Below, one piece after another: positions 1 through 8,225 of a stretch of DNA of 64,000 nt. The stretch spans positions 18,309-82,308 of the forward strand of contig CALWFV010000009.1 in assembly GCA_944377745.1 (NCBI GenBank), in the 5' to 3' direction. Within the stretch, counting starts at the first letter, position 1. Every line of letters starts with the position of its first letter. Below the pieces are notes generated by a model. That model saw nothing but the letters and a program-made list of their open reading frames with translations, did not search any database and had not been told where the DNA came from. This DNA is from an uncultured Mediterraneibacter sp. (GTDB lineage: Bacteria > Bacillota > Clostridia > Lachnospirales > Lachnospiraceae). Made by a program: the position numbers and the translations under genes.

Positions 1-2268
1 AAGAACCGGCACAAAATCAGGCGGAAGAGAAGGGATAATAGAAATGTCTCTGTGGGAAATCTCCCGGCGGCAGGAGTGGTGCTGCTCCTTTGGAGTTTTG
101 CTTCCTGGGCATTTGCGGTGAATTCCGTTATGGCAGAAGAGGCAGAAGGATATGAACCGCCCCGGATCACCTTATCGGAACCGGAATCCGGGTCTGTGTG
201 GTATCAGGAGCCACCGGAGTTAAAGATCATCCATTCGGATCCGGAGACAGTGACCAGATACCTGGTGAAAACGCCTTCAGGAGAAGAAACAGAGGGAGAG
301 CTGTGGATCGAGAGGGAAGAAACAGAGGAGCCGGAAGAGACTGAACCGCCTCAGGAGCCGGAAGGTGCAGAACCCTCCTGGGAACCAGACGGGGTAGAAC
401 CGCTGGAGGAGTCTGGGGAGAGGGGAAGACCTCAGAAGTCGGGAACATCGGAAATACAGGAGGAGACAGAAGAGGAAACAGAGGAGCCGGAGAAGACGAG
501 AGGAAGTGAGGCAGAAAAGGAGACGGGGGATACTGTACCGGTCAAACCGGTGACAGCAGTCATATCCGGGGAAATCTGGGAGGAAGGTGAAAACCGTCTG
601 CTGGTGTGGATGGAGACAGTTGAGGATGGAACGGAAGTGTACCGGGAAGAACGGAAGATCCGGCTGGATGAGAGACCGCCGGGGAAAGTGTCCTTTACCT
701 ATCGAGATTCTGCCGGAGGATATTTCTCATCCTCTGTTAAGATCAGTGTGCATGCGTCGGATGAGGTTTCCGGCGTTCGGGAGATCATATGTACAGCAGG
801 AAACAGGACGAAAAGGCGGCTAGAAGGAGGACAGGGGACACTGGAGATCCCGCCAGGATTTACGGGAAAGGTCACGGCCTGTGCGGTGGATAACTCCGGA
901 AGAGAAGGCCCCAGATCAGAGTCGGACTGGATCTGCTGTGAGGATGAGGCTCCTCTGATCAGTCTGGATATCGGTCAGAAAGAAGGATTATGGCAGGACA
1001 GGGCGGCCACGGTTCGGCTCGAAGTTTGTGAATCGGGAGAAAAGTACGGATTTTCTTCAGGACTTAAAAGCGTAACATATTATGTTGACGGACAGGCAGC
1101 AGGCAGAAAAGAATATCCTGACGGGAGTACAGTCTGTTCAGACAGCCTGAGTTTTAAGGTTGATGAAGCATCACGGAATGGGCAGGGGATCCAGATTATG
1201 GCCCATGCACTGGACAGAGCAGGGAACACTTCTGTCAAGATAGGGAAAGTCTTTATCGATACAGAGATTCCGGCAATAAGTGTAAAGGGGATCGAGGAGG
1301 CTGCGATCACAGGGAAAGATACAGAGATAGAGGTCACTGTTTCCGAAGAAAATATACTCTCAGAAGGAAAAGTGTGTGTGTTCCGCACGGTTCCCGGAGA
1401 GGACAAACAGGAGGTTATAAATATGCCGCTGGAAATCCGGGACGGGGCAGGGCAGGAATTTAAGAAGGCTGTGCTCCTGCAGGAGTCCGGAATGTACGAG
1501 TGTATTGTCACAGCGGCGGATGCAGCAGGACATAAGGCAGAACAGAAGATAACTTTTACAATAGACCGCGAAAGCCCGGTCATAAGATATGTGGATCAGA
1601 TGAACGGCGCAAATATTCGTTTTTTTCAATGGAACTATGGCAGAGAAGAGATGATACAAGATCTTACAGGGTATTCTTACAGCATGTATCTGAACGGAGA
1701 ACCTTATTTTTCAGGCAGCATGGTGACAGAGGAAGGAGAGAAGCTTCTGGAGGTCAGAGCAGAGGACGAGGCCGGAAATGTGTCCTTTGCAAGGGCTGCA
1801 TTTACAGTTGATCACACTCCTCCTGTTATACACTGGGGCGAATTGGAGGATGGAGGGAAATATGATGGCACCGCTGTCCTCGGTTTATGGGTCGATGGAA
1901 CGGGGGAACGGATCAGAACTCTCTATATCAATAAAGAAAGACAGAAGATCAGTGCAGACAGCCGGATCTTTCAGTACGAGATCACGGAGAGCGGGCGATA
2001 TACCGTTGATGTAAAGGCGGATGATCTGGCAGGAAATGAGTCGGCGGAGCAGATATCTTTTGAGGTCCGGGAGCAGAATGGGCTTGCCGGAACAGTTATC
2101 GAACCGGTCAGGAGGATATTCTCCGGGGATGAGGGGGAACTTGAAGAGAAAGATGAGAACCGGGAGAGGAATCATATGCATGTAACAGTTGTACTCTTTG
2201 TTATCGGGGCTGCGGCCGCGCTATGCGCTTTTTATATTTCCTGTAAGCGCAGGAAGGGGATGGCGTAA
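1..2268 (+). CDS. Ig-like domain surface protein, C-terminally membrane anchored (5' end probably outside window)
   Basis: Seen: the reading frame is open from base 1. Its first GTG is at 52, but the upstream in-frame codons encode a Lys/Arg-rich stretch directly before a hydrophobic segment, as in a signal peptide, so the real start probably lies upstream of the window. After a secretion signal (to about residue 45, ending near VMAEE) comes an extremely Glu/Pro-rich low-complexity stretch. Then follow several repeats of the bacterial Ig-like type, recognisable by the recurring end of one domain and start of the next (DRAGN, DEAGN, DLAGN; IDTEIP, IDRESP, VDHTPP). The C terminus is one transmembrane helix (VTVVLFVIGAAAALCAFYI) and a basic tail (CKRRK), with no LPxTG. 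Inferred: a cell-surface protein held by its C-terminal helix; ligand unknown. Confidence 0.75.
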   Translation, partial: KNRHKIRRKRRDNRNVSVGNLPAAGVVLLLWSFASWAFAVNSVMAEEAEGYEPPRITLSEPESGSVWYQEPPELKIIHSDPETVTRYLVKTPSGEETEGELWIEREETEEPEETEPPQEPEGAEPSWEPDGVEPLEESGERGRPQKSGTSEIQEETEEETEEPEKTRGSEAEKETGDTVPVKPVTAVISGEIWEEGENRLLVWMETVEDGTEVYREERKIRLDERPPGKVSFTYRDSAGGYFSSSVKISVHASDEVSGVREIICTAGNRTKRRLEGGQGTLEIPPGFTGKVTACAVDNSGREGPRSESDWICCEDEAPLISLDIGQKEGLWQDRAATVRLEVCESGEKYGFSSGLKSVTYYVDGQAAGRKEYPDGSTVCSDSLSFKVDEASRNGQGIQIMAHALDRAGNTSVKIGKVFIDTEIPAISVKGIEEAAITGKDTEIEVTVSEENILSEGKVCVFRTVPGEDKQEVINMPLEIRDGAGQEFKKAVLLQESGMYECIVTAADAAGHKAEQKITFTIDRESPVIRYVDQMNGANIRFFQWNYGREEMIQDLTGYSYSMYLNGEPYFSGSMVTEEGEKLLEVRAEDEAGNVSFARAAFTVDHTPPVIHWGELEDGGKYDGTAVLGLWVDGTGERIRTLYINKERQKISADSRIFQYEITESGRYTVDVKADDLAGNESAEQISFEVREQNGLAGTVIEPVRRIFSGDEGELEEKDENRERNHMHVTVVLFVIGAAAALCAFYISCKRRKGMA

Positions 2269-2302
2269 AAAGTGGCACAGAAATAAGAACGGACATAAAT
2301 AA

Positions 2303-2387
2303 CCGGGTACTGAGCTTATAGCAGTACCCGGAAAACCCGTATAAAAAGGGAGGATGCCGGGTGACCGATCGGTTCGGTCCCCGGCAT
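2303..2387. other. Two consecutive stem-loops downstream of the surface protein
   Basis: CCGGGTACTG (2303-2312) pairs perfectly with CAGTACCCGG (2322-2331). A second hairpin pairs ATGCCGG (2354-2360) with CCGGCAT (2381-2387), with an inner GACCGA/TCGGTC stem. Neither is followed by a T-run, so they are better described as 3'-UTR structures than as classical terminators. The rest of 2388-2547 shows no gene. Confidence 0.5.
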
Positions 2388-2547
2388 GTATTATGAAAAA
2401 GTTTATTCAAGATAACTTCTTGGCGTCTTATCTGTTTTTCTGTATTTCTTTGATGGTTATAGTATAGGTGAGAGAAATGAAGAAAAAATGATAAGAAAGT
2501 GAAAGAATTTTAAATGATAAATGAACAATTTATGAACGGAACAAAGT

Positions 2548-2578
2548 AAAAGACCGATGGGGGAGCCATCGGTCTTTT
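2548..2578. terminator. Bidirectional terminator-like hairpin
   Basis: AAAAGACCGATGG (2548-2560) and CCATCGGTCTTTT (2566-2578) form a perfect 13-bp stem around a GGGAG loop, with A-run and T-run flanks on both strands. It separates the surface protein from the small gene at 2755. Confidence 0.75.
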
Positions 2579-2754
2579 GAGGGGAGTATAAATAATTAAT
2601 AAGGGGTTGTAGAAAGTAACCTCTCTACAATAGACAGTATAATATACCAAATTGGAAAAAGCAAGCAAAAAATGAAAAAAGTATGCGAAACATGTATAAA
2701 AGACTCCGGGGCAAGAGAAAATATAGGTGTATCAAATAAACAGGAGGGATACTC

Positions 2755-2949
2755 ATGGCAAAGAATTATAACAACATGAACAACAATTCAAACAAAAATG
2801 CAGGAAACAACTCTTATTCATCCTATGCGGATGAGCAGAGCAAAAACAAAAATTCCAACAAGAACAGCTCAAACTCAAATTCCACGAACTCCAGAAACAA
2901 GAACTGTGGAAGAAATATGGATTCTGACGATATGACAGACCGCTATTAA
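2755..2949 (+). CDS. Small Asn/Ser-rich protein, function unknown
   Basis: The protein is 64 residues with a strong ribosome binding site (AGGAGGG) just upstream of the ATG. About 20 residues are Asn and about 12 are Ser, with regularly spaced Lys, and the tail is acidic (DSDDMTDRY). There is no signal peptide, membrane helix or recognisable fold, and it carries a single Cys. It is preceded by an AT-rich stretch and stands alone between terminator-like structures. The composition predicts a disordered, very hydrophilic protein. Small Asn-rich proteins occur in Clostridia, but no role can be assigned and it does not have the SASP motif. The clean start and RBS make it a real gene. Confidence 0.7.
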   Translation: MAKNYNNMNNNSNKNAGNNSYSSYADEQSKNKNSNKNSSNSNSTNSRNKNCGRNMDSDDMTDRY

Positions 2950-3115
2950 AGGCGCGGAAGGAATCAGAAACAAGAATTTTCTGCCCTGATCCGGGAAACA
3001 AGACCGGACCCGGGCAGATGAGAAAGAAACACCGGGGCAGGGGAAAGTTAAACTTTACTCTGCCCTTGATTTATAGTAAGATGGATACAGACAAAAAATG
3101 AGGACGGAAAATTTC

Positions 3116-4264
3116 ATGGAGAAAATGGAATGGATCGCGCCCTGCCACTTTGGACTGGAATCTGTATTAAAAAGAGAGATCCAGGATCTGGGTTATGAAA
3201 TTACTCAGGTTGAAGACGGAAGAGTGACATTCTGTGGGGGGATTGACGCTGCATGCAGGGCGAATATTTTTTTGAGGACAGCGGAGCGGATACTCTTAAA
3301 GGCGGGCAGTTTTAAAGCCTGCACTTTTGATGCACTTTTTGAAAAGACCAAAGCGGTTCCGTGGGAGAACTATATTCCGAACGACGGAAAATTCTGGGTG
3401 ACGAAAGCTTCCTCAGTCAAGAGCAAGCTCTTCAGTCCATCAGATATACAGTCAATCATGAAAAAGGCTATGGTGGAACGGCTGAAATCGTGTTATCATA
3501 TTCAGTGGTTCAAGGAGGATGGTGCGTCATATCCGGTTCGTGTGTTTCTGATGAAGGATGTGGTGACGATTGGGATCGATACTTCCGGGATGTCGCTACA
3601 CAAGAGAGGATACCGTCTGGTTGCCGGCAAGGCGCCTATAGCGGAAAATCTGGCGGCGGCGCTGATCATGCTTACACCCTGGAGAAAGGACAGAATCCTG
3701 GTCGATCCGTTCTGTGGGAGCGGGACATTTCCTATTGAGGCTGCTATGATGGCGGCGAATATCGCTCCGGGGATGAACCGGTCGTTTACAGCTGAAAAGT
3801 GGACAAACCTGATAGACAGAAAATATTGGTATGAAGCGGTCGACGAGGCAAATGATCTTGTGGATGACCAGGTGGAGACAGATATCCAGGGATATGATAT
3901 AGATCCCGATGTGCTCAGGACAGCGCGTCAGAACGCGGAAAATGCAGGTGTTTCTCACCTGATCCATTTTCAGCAGAGGGCAGTAGAGGATTTAAGTCAC
4001 CCGAAAAAGTATGGGTTTATCATAACAAATCCTCCTTATGGTGAGAGAATGGAAGAAAAGGAGCGGCTTCCCCGGCTCTACAGGGAATTCGGTGAGAGTT
4101 TCAGAAGGCTGGACAGCTGGTCCGCATATATGATCACAAGCTATGATGAAGCTGAACGGTATTTCGGCAGAAAGGCTGACAGGAATAGAAAAATATACAA
4201 CGGAATGCTCCGTACATATTTCTATCAGTTTTCGGGTCCCAAACCGCCAAGACAGAAAAAATAG
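3116..4264 (+). CDS. THUMP-domain class I SAM-dependent RNA methyltransferase (RlmL/YpsC-like)
   Basis: Family knowledge: these enzymes make N2-methylguanosine in 23S rRNA using S-adenosylmethionine. Seen: an N-terminal THUMP-type region (about residues 45-155, including GAKAP-like and KSKLFSPSDIQ stretches), then a Rossmann methyltransferase core with motif I DPFCGSGTFPIEAA and the catalytic motif IV NPPYGERM. The C terminus ends in a basic PKPPRQKK tail. An upstream ATG at 3098 exists but has no ribosome binding site; the ATG at 3116 has GAGGACGG in front and gives the usual family N terminus (MEKMEWIAPCHFGLE). It sits 12 nt before the rdgB-like gene and is probably co-transcribed with it. 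The target base is inferred from the family. Confidence 0.88.
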   Translation: MEKMEWIAPCHFGLESVLKREIQDLGYEITQVEDGRVTFCGGIDAACRANIFLRTAERILLKAGSFKACTFDALFEKTKAVPWENYIPNDGKFWVTKASSVKSKLFSPSDIQSIMKKAMVERLKSCYHIQWFKEDGASYPVRVFLMKDVVTIGIDTSGMSLHKRGYRLVAGKAPIAENLAAALIMLTPWRKDRILVDPFCGSGTFPIEAAMMAANIAPGMNRSFTAEKWTNLIDRKYWYEAVDEANDLVDDQVETDIQGYDIDPDVLRTARQNAENAGVSHLIHFQQRAVEDLSHPKKYGFIITNPPYGERMEEKERLPRLYREFGESFRRLDSWSAYMITSYDEAERYFGRKADRNRKIYNGMLRTYFYQFSGPKPPRQKK

Positions 4265-4276
4265 AAGGTACAGAAG

Positions 4277-4891
4277 ATGAAGAGAAGAATTGTGTTTGCC
4301 ACTGGTAATGAAAATAAAATGAAGGAGATCAGGATGATCCTTGCTGATCTGAATATGGAGGTGATCTCCATGAAGGAGGCGGGAGTCGATATTGAGATCG
4401 TGGAGGACGGAATGTCCTTTGAAGAAAATGCGGAGATCAAAGCGAGATCTGTCTCAAGAGTCCTGACGAACGATATCGTGCTCGCTGATGATTCCGGCCT
4501 TGAGATTGATTACCTGGATAAGGCGCCTGGGATCTATTCCGCGCGTTTTGCCGGCGAGGATACGTCTTACGACATAAAAAACCGCATCTTTCTTGATCGT
4601 CTGGAGGGCGTTCCGGATGAGGAGAGGACGGCACGATTTGTCTGTGCCGTCGCGGCGGTATTTCCGGACGGGACAGCGGAAACTGTGAGGGAGACCATTG
4701 AGGGCAGGATTGCCCACGAGATCTCCGGGGATAACGGATTTGGATATGATCCGATATTTTATGTGCCGGAATATGGATGTACAACGGCGGAGATGACGCC
4801 GGAGCAGAAGAACGAACTGAGTCACAGGGGAAAAGCTCTCCGTTCGATGAAAAAGATTCTGGAAAAGAAGTTCAGAGAGGGAAATTTATGA
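4277..4891 (+). CDS. rdgB: XTP/dITP diphosphatase (RdgB/HAM1 family)
   Basis: The protein is 204 residues, normal family length. It hydrolyses non-canonical purine nucleoside triphosphates (dITP, XTP) to monophosphates and keeps them out of DNA. Visible signatures are the N-terminal substrate loop FATGNENKMKEI, the catalytic LADDSGLEI (Asp at about 71-72), APGIYSARFAGE, and the C-terminal DNGFGYDPIFYVPEYG. The C-terminal ELSHRGKALRSM motif is also typical. It follows the methyltransferase closely and overlaps the next gene by 4 nt (ATGA), so translation of the pair is probably coupled. Confidence 0.95.
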   Translation: MKRRIVFATGNENKMKEIRMILADLNMEVISMKEAGVDIEIVEDGMSFEENAEIKARSVSRVLTNDIVLADDSGLEIDYLDKAPGIYSARFAGEDTSYDIKNRIFLDRLEGVPDEERTARFVCAVAAVFPDGTAETVRETIEGRIAHEISGDNGFGYDPIFYVPEYGCTTAEMTPEQKNELSHRGKALRSMKKILEKKFREGNL

Positions 4892-5367
4892 GAGTGTTGA
4901 TCGTCAGTGATACACACGGCAGACACGCAGCGTTTGACCGCGCACTGGAAGAGGCGGGAAAGTTCGACATGTTTATTCATCTGGGGGATATTGAAGGCGG
5001 TGAAGATTATATAGAGGCTGTTGTGGACTGTGAAAAACATATGGTCCGCGGGAACAATGACTTTTTCTCGGATCTGCCCCGGGAAGAAGAATTTTATATC
5101 GGACCTTATAAAGTCTTCATTACGCATGGTCATGCCTATTATGTGTCCCTTGATCCCGAATATATTCTGGAAGAGGGACGAGCAAGGAAGGCTGACCTTA
5201 TTATGTTTGGACATACTCATAAGCCGTATTTCTATCAGGTTGATGATATTACTGTACTGAATCCCGGGAGCCTGTCATTTCCGCGGCAGGAGGGGCGCAG
5301 GGGGAGCTATATGATCCTTGAGTTTGGAGAGGACGGAAAGCTTCAGTTTGAACAGCGGTATCTGTGA
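4888..5367 (+). CDS. YfcE/MJ0936-family metallophosphoesterase
   Basis: The protein is 159 residues. The metal-binding signatures of the calcineurin-like phosphodiesterase fold are present in order: SDTHG near the N terminus, HLGDIEGG, GNNDF, THGH and GHTHKP, followed by the typical NPGSLSFPR. It is probably a cytosolic phosphodiesterase with Mn2+-type metals; the natural substrate of this family is not settled. A longer reading frame begins at 4777, but the ATG at 4888 overlaps the rdgB stop (ATGA), has AGAGAGGG upstream and starts right at the conserved core, so it is chosen. It is the last gene of the housekeeping run before the tRNA operon. Confidence 0.9.
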   Translation: MRVLIVSDTHGRHAAFDRALEEAGKFDMFIHLGDIEGGEDYIEAVVDCEKHMVRGNNDFFSDLPREEEFYIGPYKVFITHGHAYYVSLDPEYILEEGRARKADLIMFGHTHKPYFYQVDDITVLNPGSLSFPRQEGRRGSYMILEFGEDGKLQFEQRYL

Positions 5368-5479
5368 GAGGCAAGTATGCTTAATGTCTGCGAAAAAGGA
5401 TAGAAAATGGTTTTATGGTATTTTCTGAAAAAGAAATGTAAAAAGAGAAAAAAATAAATAAAAAAATTGAAAAATAATG

Positions 5480-5508
5480 TTGACAATCAGGCGAGAGTAT
5501 AATATAAT
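5480..5508 (+). promoter_or_regulatory. Consensus sigma-A promoter of the tRNA operon
   Basis: TTGACA (5480-5485), a 17-nt spacer and TATAAT (5503-5508) match the consensus exactly. It lies about 43 nt before the first tRNA in an AT-rich tract. Confidence 0.88.
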
Positions 5509-5550
5509 AATTTTTGCGCTACGGGTTAGACAGGAACCTGAAGCGGACAC

Positions 5551-5625
5551 CGGGGTGTGGCTCAGCTTGGCTAGAGCGCCTGGTTTGGGACCAGGAGGTC
5601 GCAGGTTCGAATCCTGTCACCCCGA
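5551..5625 (+). tRNA. tRNA-Pro (TGG)
   Basis: The acceptor stem CGGGGTG pairs with CACCCCG. The anticodon loop TTTGGGA gives anticodon TGG, and the T loop is GGTTCGAATCC. It is the first of seven tRNAs. The CCA end is not encoded. Confidence 0.95.
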
Positions 5626-5630
5626 TATGT

Positions 5631-5701
5631 GCGGGTGTAGTTCAATGGTAGAACACCAGCCTTCCAAGCTGGATACGTGAGTTCGATTCTCATCACCCGC
5701 T
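5631..5701 (+). tRNA. tRNA-Gly (TCC)
   Basis: The acceptor stem GCGGGTG pairs with CACCCGC, discriminator T. The anticodon loop CTTCCAA gives TCC. It lies 5 nt after tRNA-Pro. A different Gly isoacceptor (CCC) is at 34499. Confidence 0.95.
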
Positions 5702-5745
5702 TTCTCACAGAAATGTGAGGGCATTGCAATAGGATATTTGCATAA

Positions 5746-5819
5746 GAGTCTGTAGCTCAGCTGGATAGAGCAACGGCCTTCTAAGCCGTAGGTCGTGGGT
5801 TCGAATCCCCCCAGGCTCG
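5746..5819 (+). tRNA. tRNA-Arg (TCT)
   Basis: The acceptor stem GAGTCTG pairs with CAGGCTC (one G-T). The anticodon stem ACGGC/GCCGT encloses CTTCTAA, anticodon TCT. The T stem has one apparent T-C mismatch, GTGGG against CCCCC. Confidence 0.93.
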
Positions 5820-5823
5820 TTAT

Positions 5824-5898
5824 GGTGGGTATGGTGCAGTTGGTTAGCGCGCCAGATTGTGGTTCTGGATATCGTGGGTTCGAGTCCCACTACCCACC
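5824..5898 (+). tRNA. tRNA-His (GTG)
   Basis: The acceptor stem GTGGGTA pairs with TACCCAC, and an extra 5' G at 5824 opposes C73, as expected for tRNA-His. The anticodon loop TTGTGGT gives GTG. Confidence 0.95.
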
Positions 5899-5947
5899 CT
5901 TTTCTTTTATATTTGAACTGGCATGCGGTGTCAGATTAAGTCTTTAA

Positions 5948-6019
5948 TGGGCTATCGCCAAGCGGTAAGGCACAGGACTTTGACTCCTGCATTCGCTGGT
6001 TCGAATCCAGCTAGCCCAG
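5948..6019 (+). tRNA. tRNA-Gln (TTG)
   Basis: The acceptor stem TGGGCTA pairs with TAGCCCA, discriminator G. The anticodon loop CTTTGAC gives TTG. The T arm CTGGTTCGAATCCAG is perfect. Confidence 0.95.
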
Positions 6020-6055
6020 TTTACCTGGGAGAGCCGGGAAGAAATAACTGAATAT

Positions 6056-6128
6056 GGGCGTGTAGCTCAGGTGGTAGAGCACTTGACTTTTAATCAAGTT
6101 GTCCGGGGTTCGAATCCCCGCACGCTCA
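6056..6128 (+). tRNA. tRNA-Lys (TTT)
   Basis: The acceptor stem GGGCGTG pairs with CACGCTC (one G-T). The anticodon loop CTTTTAA gives TTT. The T arm CGGGGTTCGAATCCCCG is perfect. Confidence 0.95.
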
Positions 6129-6210
6129 GTTTTCATAAGATACAATAAGGTATTATAGTTGATCGGATAGGAGAAGAAATTTCTCCTATCCGATTCTTGT
6201 GGAAAGATTT

Positions 6211-6291
6211 GCGGATATGGCGGAATTGGCAGACGCGCCAGATTTAGGATCTGGTGTCTACGACGTGCAGGTTCAAGTCCTGTTATCCGCA
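6211..6291 (+). tRNA. tRNA-Leu (TAG)
   Basis: This is an 81-nt class II tRNA with a long variable arm. The acceptor stem GCGGATA pairs with TATCCGC, and the anticodon loop TTTAGGA gives TAG. It is the last tRNA of the operon. Confidence 0.94.
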
Positions 6292-6301
6292 TTGAACTAA
6301 T

Positions 6302-6344
6302 TCCCGGGGATGTACAAAAGTTGATGTCCCTGGGATTTTTTTTT
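6302..6344 (+). terminator. Terminator of the tRNA operon
   Basis: TCCCGGGGA (6302-6310) pairs with TCCCTGGGA (6327-6335) and is followed directly by a run of nine T. Confidence 0.92.
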
Positions 6345-6523
6345 ATATCGAAAAGAAAACATACAGAAGAAATGTAGTGATGTTAAAAGTCCAGCTAAGA
6401 AATGTCAAGAGGTGATATGAAAAAAGTTAAATTTTTTACAGTAGCGAAAAAAGGGGTAACCTTAACAGACCATTCCGATATATTGGATTGGTCGTGAACT
6501 AAATATTGGGAATGCCGTGTTGG

Positions 6524-7861
6524 TTATGCGGCTTTCCGTATCTTGTCTGGATGCTCTGCGGCAAAGCGCCTGCAGTGCTCTTCCGGGGTGATGACCTCGA
6601 AGGGTTTGTTATCCCGGAGCATGGCAAAGATGATGTTACAGATCTTATGCATGACAGCTCCCATTGCTGCTGGCTTTTTCTTGCTGGAACACTTCCGGGT
6701 GTAGTAGTCGTAAACTACAGGATTCACAGGTATGCCGCTCCCTTTATCAACCTTTACGTTATTGAGCGCGGCCATGTGAAGAACCCGTCTGGCAAGGCTG
6801 GAGCCACGCTTGGACATATGGACTCTATCGCCATTGAGTTTCCCGGACTGTTTGACAGCGGGGTCAAGCCCAAAGTAGGCGTAAAGCTTTTTGGGGGAAG
6901 AAAAAAGTTTAAAATTCCCCAGCTCTGCAATCAGGACGACTGCGCTTAAGAATCCAATCCCGCGCAGGGACTGCAGAAGGCAGATCTGATCGTAGATCAA
7001 GGTATCCTGCAGTTTCTCTACCGTCTCATGGAGCGCTTTCAGGAGTGCATCCAGATGTTTCTGGTATTCCTGGTAAGTATCGATATAAAGACGGATGCGG
7101 ACAGCATTGCTTGGAAGAGCCCTGCCAAAAACAGCGGCATCCTGTGCGGCAGCGATGATGGCATCATACTTACGCAGAGCATAAGCTTCGCCAAAACGTG
7201 CGGTACTGCGGATGATATCCACAATGTCATCTTTGGAAGCGGCAAGCATGTCCTCTGGAAGAGGATAAGAGCTTAACAGCTTTAAGGAAGACTGTATGGT
7301 GACTTTGCTGAAGACCTTAGCATAAGCAGGGAAAGATACTTTCAGTTCCGCAGTGAGCTTGAGAGCAACAGCAGACTGGAGATCCTTGAAATAATAGTAA
7401 TCGCGGACCAGATTTCTCAGATCGACAACGGAATCATCCGGGAGGATGGAAGTCTTGAGAGAAACGTTCAGGCCAACAAGGGCAGCCTTTTTTGAATCGA
7501 ATTTATCATTATGCAGTTTCCTTATGTTGATATTTGTGCTATTCTTAGTGATGATAGGATTAATGACGGAGCAGTCAAACCCCTTATCACGAAGGAAGCA
7601 CAGGAGCGGGATGTGGTAGATCCCGGTAGACTCAAGGAAGCAGCGGCTTTTGAGAGAATACGTCTCTTGTGCTTCTTTTATTTTAGTGACGGCGAGCTCT
7701 CTGGACCGGGGATCAGAATGGATGATCTTAAAGGGCTTCCCAATAAAAGAACCATTGGGGAGAGCGATGGACATCCAGGTAAAATCAGCGCCAACATCAA
7801 GACCGACAGAGAGGTAAGAAGAAACGCTGTCAATCAATGTAAGTAATCTTTTGTAATGCAT
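6524..7861 (-). CDS. IS110-family transposase (DEDD recombinase)
   Basis: The protein is about 445 residues, normal for IS110. The N-terminal DEDD_Tnp_IS110 domain begins VGLDVGADF (first Asp about residue 22), followed by FLESTGIY with the Glu and HNDKFDSKKAAL with the paired Asp. The C-terminal Transposase_20 domain contains SLRGIGFLSAVVLIAELG and MSKRGSSLARRVLHMAA, which carries the serine used for strand exchange. The start at 7861 is chosen over 7909 because GGAAAGGA lies in front of it. The frame is intact and all catalytic residues are present, so the element may be active. Family knowledge: the recombinase is guided by an RNA made from the element end. Confidence 0.93.
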   Translation of the reverse strand: MHYKRLLTLIDSVSSYLSVGLDVGADFTWMSIALPNGSFIGKPFKIIHSDPRSRELAVTKIKEAQETYSLKSRCFLESTGIYHIPLLCFLRDKGFDCSVINPIITKNSTNINIRKLHNDKFDSKKAALVGLNVSLKTSILPDDSVVDLRNLVRDYYYFKDLQSAVALKLTAELKVSFPAYAKVFSKVTIQSSLKLLSSYPLPEDMLAASKDDIVDIIRSTARFGEAYALRKYDAIIAAAQDAAVFGRALPSNAVRIRLYIDTYQEYQKHLDALLKALHETVEKLQDTLIYDQICLLQSLRGIGFLSAVVLIAELGNFKLFSSPKKLYAYFGLDPAVKQSGKLNGDRVHMSKRGSSLARRVLHMAALNNVKVDKGSGIPVNPVVYDYYTRKCSSKKKPAAMGAVMHKICNIIFAMLRDNKPFEVITPEEHCRRFAAEHPDKIRKAA

Positions 7862-7874
7862 GATAAAAATCCTT

Positions 7875-8055
7875 TCCGGCAGGCATCCGTTTCCATAAGG
7901 CGGATACACAACCTAGCGGCTTATACAGGTATAGCCTGAGGCTTCCCAACCAGCCAAACCATAAATCACCACCGAATGGACAGACAGACTTTCTAAGAGG
8001 TTTCTCCGGCGTAAGGCCGGGTCCCAAGGAGGAGTCGTCAATCGCCCTGCCTCAG
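7875..8055 (-). ncRNA. Candidate IS110 bridge RNA region
   Basis: The gene-free stretch upstream of the transposase, on the same strand, is where the IS110 subgroup encodes its target/donor-pairing RNA. On the minus strand a TATAAT box (complement of 8058-8063) precedes a region with several hairpins: CCGGC-cttac-GCCGG inside a GACT/AGTC-closed stem, AGCCT-CA-GGCT, and ATCCG paired with CGGAT near the transposase start. The position and structure fit a bridge RNA; the exact ends and the pairing loops are not determined. Confidence 0.5.
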
Positions 8056-8114
8056 TGATTATACCTCATGATCAGACTTGGTGCATCATGGAAGCCACAG
8101 ACACGGTAAGGAAA

Positions 8115-8199
8115 GAATAACTTCTGATGGAGAGGGAATCCCTCCTTCAGTTATTCATTTAGACTTTGCAACTATTAACCTGTAGTCATTATTGACTAC
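8115..8199 (+). other. Two hairpins between the IS element and the kinase gene
   Basis: GAATAACT (8115-8122) pairs with AGTTATTC (8149-8156) around an inner GGAG-AGGG/CCCTCC stem. GTAGTCA (8182-8188) pairs with TGACTAC (8193-8199) around TTAT. The first may be an IS-end structure or terminator. The second lies 27 nt before the kinase start and could be an operator. Confidence 0.4.
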
Positions 8200-8225
8200 G
8201 CCATTATTATACTAGGAGGAGTACT

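Larger units (their letters stand above)
6500..8160 (-). mobile_element. IS110-family insertion sequence (ends approximate)
   Basis: The element consists of one DEDD-type transposase gene read on the minus strand and a gene-free region of about 200-300 bp upstream of it, the layout known for IS110 elements. No clear terminal inverted repeats are seen, which is normal for this family, so both ends given here are estimates. It sits between the tRNA operon terminator and the FGGY kinase gene. The 6345-6500 flank contains no gene. Confidence 0.8.

Noticed and set aside
5477-6292. Short ORFs across the tRNA cluster (both strands)
   Set aside because: They are translations of tRNA genes.
6506-6949. 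ORF of 147 codons on the plus strand
   Set aside because: It lies antisense within the IS110 transposase, which has complete family motifs; the plus-strand frame matches nothing.
8182-8199. GTAGTCA/TGACTAC hairpin as certain IS terminal repeat
   Set aside because: Both arms are adjacent rather than at opposite ends of the element, and IS110 elements usually lack terminal inverted repeats.
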